Source: JASJHI01 sp965371355 | GTDB lineage: Bacteria; Actinomycetota; Acidimicrobiia; Acidimicrobiales; Ilumatobacteraceae | Length of the DNA stretch: 17,947 bases | Direction: 5' to 3' | Assembly (NCBI GenBank): GCA_965371355.1 | Contig: CBDUYD010000049.1 | Span: 1 to 17,947, forward strand | In this document: positions 1 to 7,560 of the stretch, piece by piece | Layout: every line of letters starts with the position of its first letter | Position numbering within the stretch: position 1 is the stretch's first letter | The notes under the pieces: model-generated | The model's database searches: none | The model's input: only the letters and a program-made list of their open reading frames with translations | Told to the model about the DNA's origin: nothing | Program-made: the position numbers and the translations under genes

Positions 1-2
1 AT

Positions 3-55
3 CCGAAACTTGTACGGATCTTCCCGCTGGGCGCGATTCTGCGTACAAGTTTCGG
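3..55. repeat. Palindromic hairpin element, copy 1
   Basis: The arms CCGAAACTTGTAC (3-15) and GTACAAGTTTCGG (43-55) are perfect 13-bp inverted repeats. Inside them GGATC (16-20) can pair with GATTC (35-39, one G-U), and CCC-GCT-GGG (23-31) forms a tip, so almost the whole element folds into one long hairpin. It lies 22 bp beyond the serC stop codon, which is read leftwards. A second, diverged copy lies at 11544-11598. It could act as a transcript 3' end or be a dispersed REP-like element. No run of U follows it on the serC strand, so a classical intrinsic terminator is not clear. Confidence 0.75.
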
Positions 56-77
56 GGTTGTCGGGTGAGGCGGGTTG

Positions 78-1214
78 TCAAGGGAGGTGGGAGACGACGT
101 GGGTGATGCAGGCGGTGAGGGCCTCGATGTCGCTCGGATCGATCGCTGGGAACATGCCGATCCGCAGCTGGTTGCGGCCGAGCTTGCGGTAGGCGTCGGT
201 GTCGAGGATGCCGTTCGACCGCAGCGCGGCGCAGACGGCGTCGGCGTCGATCGACTCATCGAGGTCGATCGTGCCGACGACGTTCGAGCGCATCGATGGC
301 TCGGCGACGAACGGTGTCGCCCAATCGCAGTCCTCGGCCCACCGGTAGAGGATCGCCGCCGACGTCGCGCTGCGGGTCGCCGCCCAGCGCAGCCCACCGT
401 TGTCGAGCATCCAGTCGAGTTGCGCGTCGAGCATCACCAGCGTCGCCAGTGCGGGGGTGTTGTAGGTCTGGTTCTTCCGCGAGTTGTCGAGCGCGATCAC
501 GAGGTCGAGCGAGGCCGGCCGCCAGCGTTCGGAGGCGGCGATCGACCCGATCCGATCGAGCGCAGCCGGCGAGCAGGCGGCGAGCCAGAGACCGCCGTCG
601 GAGGCGAAGCACTTCTGGGGAGCGAAGTAGTAGACGTCGACCTCGTCGGGATCCCAGAGCAGGCCGCCCGCCGCCGACGTCGCGTCGACGGCGACCAACG
701 CATCGGAGGCCGATATCCCGATTGGACGGCGCAGATCCATCGCGACGCCGGTCGACGTCTCGTTGTGTGTGTACGCGTAGAGGTCGATCCCGTCGTCGGC
801 CACCGCGTCGGGATGGGATCCCGGCGGCGCCCCGATGATCGATGGGTCACCCAGGTGGGGTGCGTCAGCACACGCCTTGGCGAACTTGGAGGAGAACTCG
901 CCGAACACCAGGTGTTGGCTTCGCGATCGGACGAGACCGAATGTCGCCGCGTCCCAGAACACGGTGGTGCCGCCGTTGCCCAACAAGATCTCGTACCCGT
1001 CGGGAAGATCGAACAGCTCGCTCGTCTTGGACCGCACCGCGCCGACGAGATTCTTCACCGGCGGCTTGCGGTGCGATGTTCCGAGGATCGTGTCGCGCGC
1101 CGCGACGATCGCGTCGACCTGCGCGTGGCGCACCTTCGACGGCCCACAGCCGAATCGGCCGTCGGCCGGGAGCAGGTCGTTCGGGATGATGATCTCGGCC
1201 GCGGTCTCGCTCAC
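78..1214 (-). CDS. serC: Phosphoserine aminotransferase SerC, actinobacterial type
   Basis: SerC transfers an amino group from glutamate to 3-phosphohydroxypyruvate, giving O-phosphoserine in cytosolic serine synthesis; it is a PLP enzyme of fold type I, class V. The 378-residue product matches the actinobacterial/archaeal subtype. The GCGPSKVR segment (about 23-30) lies near the N-terminus, HNETSTG (150-156) is the substrate and phosphate loop, VDATSAAGG (176-184) holds the PLP-contacting Asp, and FAPQKCFASDGG (197-208) carries the PLP lysine, K201. The start is GTG at 1214. CATGCT at 1226-1221 lies 6 nt before it and could be a -10 for a leaderless mRNA. It is 51 bp downstream of the selenoprotein-like gene on the same strand, so some co-transcription is likely. 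Family assignment is secure; the exact start is fairly secure. Confidence 0.93.
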   Translation of the reverse strand: MSETAAEIIIPNDLLPADGRFGCGPSKVRHAQVDAIVAARDTILGTSHRKPPVKNLVGAVRSKTSELFDLPDGYEILLGNGGTTVFWDAATFGLVRSRSQHLVFGEFSSKFAKACADAPHLGDPSIIGAPPGSHPDAVADDGIDLYAYTHNETSTGVAMDLRRPIGISASDALVAVDATSAAGGLLWDPDEVDVYYFAPQKCFASDGGLWLAACSPAALDRIGSIAASERWRPASLDLVIALDNSRKNQTYNTPALATLVMLDAQLDWMLDNGGLRWAATRSATSAAILYRWAEDCDWATPFVAEPSMRSNVVGTIDLDESIDADAVCAALRSNGILDTDAYRKLGRNQLRIGMFPAIDPSDIEALTACITHVVSHLP

Positions 1215-1265
1215 GCGCCAAGCATGGCGGTAGGCGCAGCGGATCGGCCAGTCGGTTCCCCCGGA

Positions 1266-2423
1266 TCAGCGCTGCGACAGCGGCGCGACATACCCGCCGG
1301 CCAGCTTGTGGTCGTCGCCTTCGCGCAGCACGTCGCGGACGCGGCGCACCAGCTGCCCCGCTTCGGTCACGGCATAGAACCAGTTCTCGAGTTCGCGCGC
1401 TCCCGATGGGCCGGCGAGCTGCATCCCGGCCTCCTCGTAGTACGCCCTCACGTCCTGTCCGAGTGCGACGATCTTGGGGTCGTCATATCCGAGAACCTCC
1501 GGCGGCGTGCCGGCCTCGATATCGAGCAGCACCTGGATCAACTCCGCGATGCCGTCGGGCCCCGCGATGCGCCCCATCGCGGTTCGTCCGTACTGTTCGA
1601 GGTTGCGCTCGTAGGCGTTGCGGAGTCCCTGGGCCTCGTCGATCGCGGGCGCGAGGTCGGGATCGTGGCGCGGGGGGATCGGGCAGGAGTCTGGTGGCCC
1701 GGAGAGGTCGGCGATCACCTCGGGATGATCCTCGATGATCGGCACGTCGGTACGGTCGAGGAGGGCGAACGCGCGCATGATCACGTCACGCTGGAAGCCG
1801 ACGTCGCCCGGCTTGCCGAGCGGCCGACCGAGCGGGAACTCGCAGTGCAGGATGCGCGGCGGCGCGACGTTGACCGCCTGTTGGCGGACGAGCGAGATGC
1901 CGACCGTCGCCAGACCGGCCTTCTCGAAGACGTGGGCGAGCACACTCACGGTGCGCGTGCAGAAGGGTCAAACGGGAGTGAGCAGGACGACGTCGACACC
2001 GTCGTCGATGAGCATCTGGGCGGCGGCGGGGGCCGTGTCCTGGATGATCGCAGAGAACGTCGCGTCCATCTGCGCGCCCATGAACGAGATGTGTCGATCG
2101 TTCACCGATCCGATCACGCCCTCTTCGGCCAACTCGGCGAGCCGGTCGATCGGGTAGACGACGTTGAGATCCTCGATGATTCCGGTGCGGTCGAAGTTCG
2201 GACTGAAGTGCGACAGCTGCACGTCGTGAGCGTCACCGGCGAGCACGGTGAACGCCGGATTGGGGCTCCACAACTCGATCTCGCCGTTCGGCTTCAGGCC
2301 GGCGGTCGTGACGATCGCGACACGGCACTCGCTGAGCGGCTTGTCGAGACCGACGGCCGCGGCCTCGAGGGTCGGGTACGGAATATCGGCGACCCGGGCC
2401 CGGGTGTCTGCGTCGGCGGTCAT
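1266..2423 (-). CDS. Selenoprotein of the glycine/sarcosine/betaine/D-proline reductase B family (Sec by TGA readthrough)
   Basis: Two adjacent minus-strand ORFs (2423-1968 and about 1967-1266) share one frame and are separated only by TGA at 1970-1968. Read through, they give 385 residues with Sec at 152 in TPV-U-PFC-TRT, a UxxC redox motif. This is the position where the GrdB/PrdB family (PF07355 as I recall it) carries Sec or Cys. Both halves carry family-like stretches: NVVYPIDRLAELAEEGVIG and HISFMG before the site, LAHVFEKAGLATVGISLVR and PPRILHCEFPLGRPLG after it. A SECIS-like hairpin follows the TGA. The start is ATG at 2423, with TACCAT 6 nt upstream (-10, leaderless). In clostridial reductases the Sec residue attacks the C-N bond of the substrate; the substrate here is unknown and no GrdA, GrdC or PrdA partner lies in the window. 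Alternatives are a nonsense mutation or two separate genes. No selenocysteine machinery gene is visible here. Confidence 0.82.
1940..1970 (-). promoter_or_regulatory. Sec UGA codon with bacterial SECIS-like hairpin
   Basis: Downstream of the TGA (1970-1968) on the minus strand, GCGCAC (1956-1951) pairs with GUGUGC (1945-1940), giving 6 bp with one G-U. The apical loop is CGUGA (1950-1946). There are 17 nt between the UGA and the loop, and G is the second loop base. This fits the general bacterial SECIS pattern as I know it: a small apical loop about 16-37 nt after the UGA, with a G in its first two positions. The structure was drawn by eye and not scored. It would be the binding site of SelB bringing Sec-tRNA to the ribosome. 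Confidence 0.65.
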
Positions 2424-2489
2424 GCGGCGATGGTAACCGTCGTCGAAATCGCGTTGGGAGGCGGACCGAGCTATGGCAGGCTTCGCACC
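2424..2489. promoter_or_regulatory. Divergent promoter region between selenoprotein gene and aminotransferase
   Basis: On the plus strand TTGGGA (2454-2459), a 17-nt spacer and CAGGCT (2477-2482) lie 7 nt before the GTG at 2490. This fits a sigma-70-type promoter for a leaderless aminotransferase mRNA. On the minus strand TACCAT (2435-2430) lies 6 nt before the ATG at 2423; I see no good -35 for it. Neither gene has a Shine-Dalgarno sequence here. The two promoters share 66 bp and may influence each other. Confidence 0.5.
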
Positions 2490-3680
2490 GTGAACCGCAT
2501 CTCCCGACGTCTCGCCGCCATCGCACCATCCGCCACGCTCGCCGTCGACTCGAAGGCCAAGGCGATGAAGGCGGCCGGCGAGAACGTGATCGGTTTCGGT
2601 GCCGGCGAACCCGACTTCGCCACACCGCAACACATCATCGACGCCGGGGCGGCGGCGTGTGCAGATCCGAGGAACCACCGGTACTCGCCGGCGGGAGGGT
2701 TGCCAGAGTTCAAGGAGGCGATCGCCGAGAAGACCGAGCGCGACTCCGGGTTCAAGTGCTCGCCGTCGCAGATCCTCGTCACCAACGGGGGCAAGCACGC
2801 CGTCTACACCGCGTTCGCGGCACTCCTCGATCCGGGCGACGAGGTGATCGTGCCGGCTCCGTACTGGACCACCTACCCCGAGGCGATCACGCTCGCCGGA
2901 GGTGTGCCGGTCGTCGTCGACACCGACTCCGAGAGCGGCTTCCAGGTCACGGTCGAGCAACTCGACGCGTCGTACACCGACCGCACCAAGGTGCTGCTGT
3001 TCGTCAGTCCTGACAACCCGTCGGGCGCCGTGTATCCGCCGGCGGCAGTCCGGGCGATCGGCGAGTGGGCGGTGGAGAAGGGCGTCTGGGTCATCACCGA
3101 CGAGATCTACGAGCACCTCACCTACGGCGGCCACGAGTTCGCGTCGATGCCGACACTCGTGCCCGACCTCGCCGACCAGTGCATCATCGTGAACGGTGTC
3201 GCCAAGACCTACGCGATGACCGGTTGGCGGGTCGGCTGGATGATCGGCCCAAACGATGTGATCAAGGCGTCGACGAACTTCCAGAGCCACATGACATCCA
3301 ACGTGGCCAATGTCTCACAGCGCGCCGCGCTGGCGGCGGTGTCCGGATCGCTCGACGATGTGCACATGATGCGTGAGGCATTCGCCCGCCGGGCCAAGTT
3401 GATCCACGGGAAGCTCAACGCGATCGAGGGTGTCACCTGTCTCGAACCGGAGGGGGCGTTCTACGCCTTTCCCGATCTGTCCGAACTCCTCGGCCGTCCG
3501 ATCGCCGGCGTCACGCCATCGACAACGCTCGAGCTCGCCGACCTCGTCCTCGACAAGGCGAAGGTCGCCTTCGTGCCCGGTGAGGCGTTCGGACTCGGCG
3601 GTTACGCCCGATTCTCGTTCGCGCTCGGCGACGACGACATCGCGGAGGGCATCGACCGGCTTTCGTCGCTCGTCAGCTGA
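2490..3680 (+). CDS. aspC: Aspartate aminotransferase, PLP fold type I (Ib-like)
   Basis: Cytosolic PLP enzyme, probably exchanging amino groups between aspartate and 2-oxoglutarate. The product has 396 residues, the usual family length. Landmarks in order: SATLAVDSKAKAMKAAG near residue 14, IGFGAGEPDF (34-43), NHRYSPAGGLPEFKEAIA with the substrate-pocket Tyr, SPDNPSG (173-179, Asn176), TDEIYE with PLP-contacting Asp204 and Tyr207, VAKTYAMTGWRVGW with PLP Lys239, and the C-terminal ARFSFA whose Arg binds the substrate carboxylate. The GTG at 2490 was chosen because family members begin with this ISRRLAAIAPSATLAVD-type sequence and because a -10-like hexamer ends 7 nt before it. An in-frame ATG at 2430 would add 20 residues that look non-coding. 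Its 3' end overlaps the popT 3' end by 79 bp. Substrate range could include other amino acids. Confidence 0.92.
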   Translation: MNRISRRLAAIAPSATLAVDSKAKAMKAAGENVIGFGAGEPDFATPQHIIDAGAAACADPRNHRYSPAGGLPEFKEAIAEKTERDSGFKCSPSQILVTNGGKHAVYTAFAALLDPGDEVIVPAPYWTTYPEAITLAGGVPVVVDTDSESGFQVTVEQLDASYTDRTKVLLFVSPDNPSGAVYPPAAVRAIGEWAVEKGVWVITDEIYEHLTYGGHEFASMPTLVPDLADQCIIVNGVAKTYAMTGWRVGWMIGPNDVIKASTNFQSHMTSNVANVSQRAALAAVSGSLDDVHMMREAFARRAKLIHGKLNAIEGVTCLEPEGAFYAFPDLSELLGRPIAGVTPSTTLELADLVLDKAKVAFVPGEAFGLGGYARFSFALGDDDIAEGIDRLSSLVS

Positions 3681-4564
3681 CGTCCGATCACGTCGACCCC
3701 GATCACGATCGCCAGTCCGAGCAGCGCGAGCAGTACCGGCACGAGCACGTCGCCGCTCGGCGCCTCGATCTTCGTCGTCTCGGTGCCGCCGGGCCACGGC
3801 CAGAGAACCCGGGTCGAGCCGAGCATCAGGCCGATCATCGCCGCCAGCACGAGGTTGTGGTAGTGCTCGAGCAGCCAGCTCAGGAGCGTCGAGAAGAGCG
3901 CGAGACCGACGACACATCCGAGCGCGAACGCTCCGAGCGATACGAAGTCGCGGTCGTTCACCGCACCGAGCACCTCGCTGTACATCCCGACGAGAACGAG
4001 GAGGAACGACCCGGAGATTCCGGGCAGGATCATCGCCGAGATGGCGAGACCACCGGACAGGAAGAACACCCACGGCGATGCGGTGACGACCTCGGCCGCT
4101 TCGTCCGCGACGTCGGTGTCGGAGCGCAGGCCGAGCAGTAGGAACATCGTCGCGCCGATGCCGAGCATCAGCGCCAATGCGGGAGCGTCGACGCGCGCGA
4201 GCATCCGCCACGCAACCCACAACGCTCCGAGCACCAGTCCGAAGAACAGCGCCGACATCCGGATCGGCTGCTCTTCCAACAGTCGTTCGAGCACCGACGA
4301 GAGCGCGGCGATCGCGAGGAGGATGCCCCCGAGCAGCGAGAGCAGCCAGACCCACTCGATCTCGCGGAGTGTCGCGCGGAAGTCACCCCAGTGGCCGCTG
4401 ATCAGTTGGCGCAGCGCGCCCGCCCCGATGCGGATGTTGGAGATCAGCCGCTCGTAGATGCCGAGCACGAGCGCGACCGTGCCGCCGGAGACGCCGGGCA
4501 CGATGTCGGCGGTGCCCATTGTGAAACCGCGCGCGAGTTGGGCACCGATCGCAGGGAGTCGCAC
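3602..4564 (-). CDS. popT: DUF368 / PopT-type undecaprenyl-phosphate translocase
   Basis: Integral membrane protein of 320 residues with about eight hydrophobic segments. It carries the two family hallmarks: MGTADIVPGVSGGT near the N-terminus and a related ILPGISGSF in the middle, read as an inverted internal repeat. DUF368 proteins were recently shown to return undecaprenyl phosphate across the cytoplasmic membrane for reuse in cell-wall synthesis, alongside DedA/UptA proteins. I chose GTG at 4564: TAGCCT (4577-4572) sits 7 nt before it, as for a leaderless promoter, and family sequence begins just after. TTG at 4627 would add 21 residues without family character. The hydrophilic tail (LTSDESRSMPSAMSSSPSANENRA) is encoded within the aminotransferase 3' end on the other strand. 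It follows cobS with a 66-bp gap, with no evident functional link to B12. Confidence 0.87.
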   Translation of the reverse strand: MRLPAIGAQLARGFTMGTADIVPGVSGGTVALVLGIYERLISNIRIGAGALRQLISGHWGDFRATLREIEWVWLLSLLGGILLAIAALSSVLERLLEEQPIRMSALFFGLVLGALWVAWRMLARVDAPALALMLGIGATMFLLLGLRSDTDVADEAAEVVTASPWVFFLSGGLAISAMILPGISGSFLLVLVGMYSEVLGAVNDRDFVSLGAFALGCVVGLALFSTLLSWLLEHYHNLVLAAMIGLMLGSTRVLWPWPGGTETTKIEAPSGDVLVPVLLALLGLAIVIGVDVIGRQLTSDESRSMPSAMSSSPSANENRA

Positions 4565-4630
4565 GGGCGAGAGGCTATCGACGCGCCGGGTCACCCCGAC
4601 CCGGTGATGCACACCGGTCACGCCCAACGG

Positions 4631-5386
4631 TCACGCCCACCACACGGTGTGGCGCGCGGCGAGGCCGCTCACAACGACGAGCACGAGGCACTCGCCGACC
4701 TGCTCGATCGCACCGAGTACGTCGCCGGCGATCACGCCGAACGCGCGTAACGCGAGCGCCGTCACGACGATCGCGCCCACCGCGGCGGCGACGACGAGCG
4801 GTCCCGCCCACCAGCCGGTCGCCACCGCGGCGATCGCCACGCCGACGACGACACCGATCGCCGCCCGCGGTCGTGTCACCGTTCGCGCGAACTCCGCTCC
4901 GAGACCGTCGCCCGGCGGCGCCGGTCCCCATCCGATGACAGCGACGGCCGCCCCGCGCCCGAGCGAGTGAGCGGCCACGAGGCCGGCGACCGCCGCTGCG
5001 GGACCGAGGCTCGCGACGCACGCCACGCGCAGCAGGATGCTCAGCGACATCGCCGCCACGCCGTAGCTGCCGTGCCGGGAATCCTTCATGATCTCCCTGC
5101 GCTGCTCGGGCGACCAGCCGCCCAGCGCGTCGGCAGCATCGGCGAGCCCGTCCTCGTGGAACGCCCCGGTGAGCGCGACGCCCGAGGCGATCGCCAGCGT
5201 CGCTGCGACGGCGGCGGGGACGAGTTCGAACAGCCCGGCCGCGACCCCGCCGACGATCAGACCGATCAGCCCGCCGACGACCGGGAACCAGGGAACCGAC
5301 CGGGACGGGTCGGGCGCTCGACGCCGACGGACGGGGATGCGCGTCAGGAACTGGGTCGCGCCGAGGAAGCCGCCGAGCGGCGTCAT
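4631..5386 (-). CDS. cobS: Adenosylcobinamide-GDP ribazoletransferase (cobalamin synthase) CobS
   Basis: CobS joins adenosylcobinamide-GDP to alpha-ribazole (phosphate), the final step of the nucleotide loop of adenosylcobalamin, in the cytoplasmic membrane. The product has 251 residues, the usual length, and is hydrophobic throughout. Family motifs are TQFLTRIPV near the N-terminus, GAFHEDGLADAADALGG (the Asp-rich metal-binding segment, about residues 77-93) and KDSRHGSYGV just after it, followed by several membrane helices rich in Ala and Val. Its ATG (5386-5384) overlaps the cobT stop as ATGA, so the two are probably translationally coupled. It is the last gene of the cobO-cobU-cobT-cobS operon. 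Confidence 0.93.
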   Translation of the reverse strand: MTPLGGFLGATQFLTRIPVRRRRAPDPSRSVPWFPVVGGLIGLIVGGVAAGLFELVPAAVAATLAIASGVALTGAFHEDGLADAADALGGWSPEQRREIMKDSRHGSYGVAAMSLSILLRVACVASLGPAAAVAGLVAAHSLGRGAAVAVIGWGPAPPGDGLGAEFARTVTRPRAAIGVVVGVAIAAVATGWWAGPLVVAAAVGAIVVTALALRAFGVIAGDVLGAIEQVGECLVLVVVSGLAARHTVWWA

Positions 5387-6384
5387 TGCGGGTCGAACCA
5401 CTCGGCGAACGTCGGAACCTCGGTGATCCCGGCGCAGGCCATCGCGATGAGCGGTACGGCCGCCATCGCTCCGGAACCTTCCCCGAGTCGCATGTCGAGG
5501 TCGAGCAGCGGGCGCTTGCCGAGACGCTCGAGCAGCTTGCGGTGTCCGGGCTCGGACGAGCAGTGGCCGACCGTGCAGTGATCGAGCGCGGCCTCTTCGA
5601 CGAGGCTCAGCGGCAGGACGGCGGACGTGACGACGTAGCCGTCGAGCACCACCGGTATCGAACGGTGCCGCGCCGCCACCGTCGCCGCGGCGATCGCCGC
5701 GGCCTCGCCACCACCGACTTCGCGCAGGATCTCGATCGGGTCGGTGACCCCGGCGATCCTCCGTTGGGCCTCCTGCACGGCGGCTCGCTTGCGGGCGAGC
5801 CCCTCGTCGTCGACGCCGGTACCTCGGCCAACCCAGGCGGCGGTCTCCCCGCCGGTGAGCGCCGCGGCGATCGCCGCCGAAGGCGTCGTGTTGCCGATCC
5901 CCATCTCGCCGAGTACGAGCAGGTCGCAGTCGAGCCGCTCGACCGCCTCGAACGCGATGCGGGTGATCTCGTCGAAGCGCTCCTCGCTCATCGCCGGCTC
6001 GTAGCGGATGTCGCCGGTCGGTCGGCCGATGCCGACATCGATCGCGACGACCTCGGCGCCCGCGATCCGAGCGAAGGCGTTGATCGTCGATCGACCCTGG
6101 TTGTAGGCCGCGAACATCGCTTCGGTGACGCCGGTGGGATACGCGCTCACCTTGGTCGCGGCGGCGACACCGTGGTCGGCCGCGAAGATCAGACCTGTGG
6201 GCCGGGCGATGACGGGTCGGTCCGTGCGCTGCCAGCCCGCCACCCATGCGGCGATCTCGTCTAGCCAGGCGAGGGCGCCGCTCGGCCGGAGGATATTCGC
6301 CGCGCGCGCGTGCACCGACTCGCGCGCGGCGTGGTCGCACGTCGGCAGCCCGGCGAGCCGCTGGTGGAGCAGGCTCGGCGTCAA
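5383..6384 (-). CDS. cobT: Nicotinate-nucleotide:dimethylbenzimidazole phosphoribosyltransferase CobT
   Basis: CobT makes alpha-ribazole 5'-phosphate from nicotinate mononucleotide and the lower-ligand base, usually 5,6-dimethylbenzimidazole. The product has about 333 residues. Motifs are FAADHGVAAATKVSAYP, LGEMGIGNTTPSAAI (phosphate-binding loop), VGRGTGVDD and, near the C-terminus, MRLGEGSGA, whose Glu (about residue 302) corresponds to the catalytic base. Start: two in-frame TTG codons exist, at 6390 and 6384. I prefer 6384 because GAGGG lies 6 nt upstream and TTG overlaps the cobU stop as TTGA, the same arrangement as the cobT-cobS junction. The longer form adds two residues. No blu or bza gene for the lower ligand lies in the window. 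Confidence 0.92.
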   Translation of the reverse strand: MTPSLLHQRLAGLPTCDHAARESVHARAANILRPSGALAWLDEIAAWVAGWQRTDRPVIARPTGLIFAADHGVAAATKVSAYPTGVTEAMFAAYNQGRSTINAFARIAGAEVVAIDVGIGRPTGDIRYEPAMSEERFDEITRIAFEAVERLDCDLLVLGEMGIGNTTPSAAIAAALTGGETAAWVGRGTGVDDEGLARKRAAVQEAQRRIAGVTDPIEILREVGGGEAAAIAAATVAARHRSIPVVLDGYVVTSAVLPLSLVEEAALDHCTVGHCSSEPGHRKLLERLGKRPLLDLDMRLGEGSGAMAAVPLIAMACAGITEVPTFAEWFDPQ

Positions 6385-6920
6385 GGGCAACCCTCGATGT
6401 GGAGCAGCGGATCATCGAGGGGGATGGCCCGACCCGCGACGAGCAACAGGCTCGTGGTCGCGACGGCCGCCCACTCCTGGTTGACGCGTCCGAGGACATC
6501 GCGATAGCGCCTGCCGAGATCGGTCGCGGGATGGATCCCGAGACCGACCTCATTGCTGATCACGATCGTCGCGGCGGTGCGCTTGGCCGCACGTCGAGCA
6601 TCGTCGGCGGCGCGCTCGCGGATGGCCTCGTCGGCGGCATCGCCCCAGAGCAGGTTCGAGGTCCACAGAGTCAGGCAATCGACGATCACGAGCGCGTCCG
6701 CGGCGCGATCCAGTGCACCGGACAGGTCGGTCTCCTCCTCGATCGTCGACCAGTGATCGGGCCGCTCGACGCGGTGGCGCTCGATCCGCTCGGTCATCTC
6801 ATCGTCGACCGGAGGTGCGGTCGCGATGTAGACGACGTCGCCGCCGTGTCGTCGGCCGAGATCGACCGCCAGCGCACTCTTGCCGCTGCGGGCGCCTCCG
6901 AGGAGCAGGGTGAGGGCCAT
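6381..6920 (-). CDS. cobU: Bifunctional adenosylcobinamide kinase / guanylyltransferase CobU
   Basis: CobU phosphorylates adenosylcobinamide and then attaches GMP, giving the adenosylcobinamide-GDP used by CobS. The product has 179 residues, the usual length. The P-loop GGARSGKS is at 8-15, YIATAPPVDDEM follows, and ERIERHRVERP carries His49, which corresponds to the histidine that becomes guanylylated in characterised CobU. The later VDCLTLWTSNLL and ISNEVGLGIHP segments are also typical. The start is ATG at 6920, 53 bp after the cobO stop; I see no strong ribosome-binding site there. Because this enzyme also takes salvaged cobinamide, it fits the corrinoid importer transcribed in the opposite direction. 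Confidence 0.94.
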   Translation of the reverse strand: MALTLLLGGARSGKSALAVDLGRRHGGDVVYIATAPPVDDEMTERIERHRVERPDHWSTIEEETDLSGALDRAADALVIVDCLTLWTSNLLWGDAADEAIRERAADDARRAAKRTAATIVISNEVGLGIHPATDLGRRYRDVLGRVNQEWAAVATTSLLLVAGRAIPLDDPLLHIEGCP

Positions 6921-6973
6921 GTCGTCGCTCGATGCCCAATCGTTCGTGTCAGATCGTGCCGGTACTGGGCGGC

Positions 6974-7555
6974 TCAGTAGTCGATGCCGCGCTTCGCGCG
7001 GATCCCTTGCCGGTAAGCGTGCTTGATCTCGCGCATCTCGGTGACCGTGTCCGCGATCTCGATCAGTTCGGGTGCTGCGTCGCGGCCCGTGATCACGACG
7101 TTGACGTGTTCGGGTCGATTCCCGATGGCGTCGGCGATCGTGGACGCGTCGAGCCAGCCGAACGACGAGAGGTAGGTCAGCTCGTCGAAGATGACTAGTT
7201 CGTGCTCGCCCGCGTTCATGATGTCGACGGCCTGCGCCCACCCCGCCGCCGCGTGAGCCCGATCGGTGGATAGGTCGTCGGAGTCCCACGTGAACCCGTC
7301 GCCGAACGAGTACCAGTCGACGCCGAGTTCGCGGCCGAGCTTCTCCTCGCCGACCTTCCAGTCGCCCGACTTGATGAACTGCACCACGGCGACCGACCAC
7401 CCGCGGGCGATCGCTCTGACCATCACGCCGAACGCGGCCGACGACTTGCCCTTGCCGTCACCGGTGTTGATCAGCACGAGCGACGGGGCGCCGTGCAGTC
7501 CGTCCGGGCGAGGATCCTCGGTCGGTGCCGCCTCATCTGGCGCGTCACTCGTCAT
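6974..7555 (-). CDS. cobO: Corrinoid adenosyltransferase CobO/BtuR/CobA family
   Basis: This enzyme transfers the 5'-deoxyadenosyl group of ATP to cob(I)alamin, cob(I)inamide or cob(I)yrinic acid diamide. The 193-residue product has the variant Walker A motif NTGDGKGKSSAA (P-loop 32-38), KSGDWKVGEE, an IFDELTYL Walker B-like segment, and the family ending ITGRDAAPELIEIADTVTEMREIKHAY. The first about 24 residues are acidic and Pro-rich and probably disordered. The start is ATG at 7555. It is the first gene of the cobO-cobU-cobT-cobS operon, and its promoter appears to lie inside the divergent btuF promoter region. No riboswitch lies on this strand. Confidence 0.93.
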   Translation of the reverse strand: MTSDAPDEAAPTEDPRPDGLHGAPSLVLINTGDGKGKSSAAFGVMVRAIARGWSVAVVQFIKSGDWKVGEEKLGRELGVDWYSFGDGFTWDSDDLSTDRAHAAAGWAQAVDIMNAGEHELVIFDELTYLSSFGWLDASTIADAIGNRPEHVNVVITGRDAAPELIEIADTVTEMREIKHAYRQGIRAKRGIDY

Positions 7556-7560
7556 GCGAG

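Noticed and set aside
1266..1268. Second Sec codon at the terminal TGA, fusing the selenoprotein to SerC
   Set aside because: SerC is complete from its own start with a -10-like hexamer before it, I saw no convincing SECIS-like hairpin, and the joined sequence has no family sense.
1266..2423. Pseudogene created by a nonsense mutation
   Set aside because: The TGA is at the family's Sec/Cys position, is followed by a SECIS-like hairpin, and both halves are otherwise intact and in frame. Kept only as the alternative if the genome lacks Sec machinery.
75..3680. A 1201-codon open frame on the plus strand
   Set aside because: Only the last 396 codons (from 2490) encode the aminotransferase. The rest is antisense to serC and the selenoprotein gene, with Arg/Asp/Val-rich composition typical of a GC-rich shadow frame.
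4631..6553. A 640-codon minus-strand frame suggesting a long CobS fusion
   Set aside because: Only 5386-4631 is CobS. The upstream part is a shadow of cobT and cobU.
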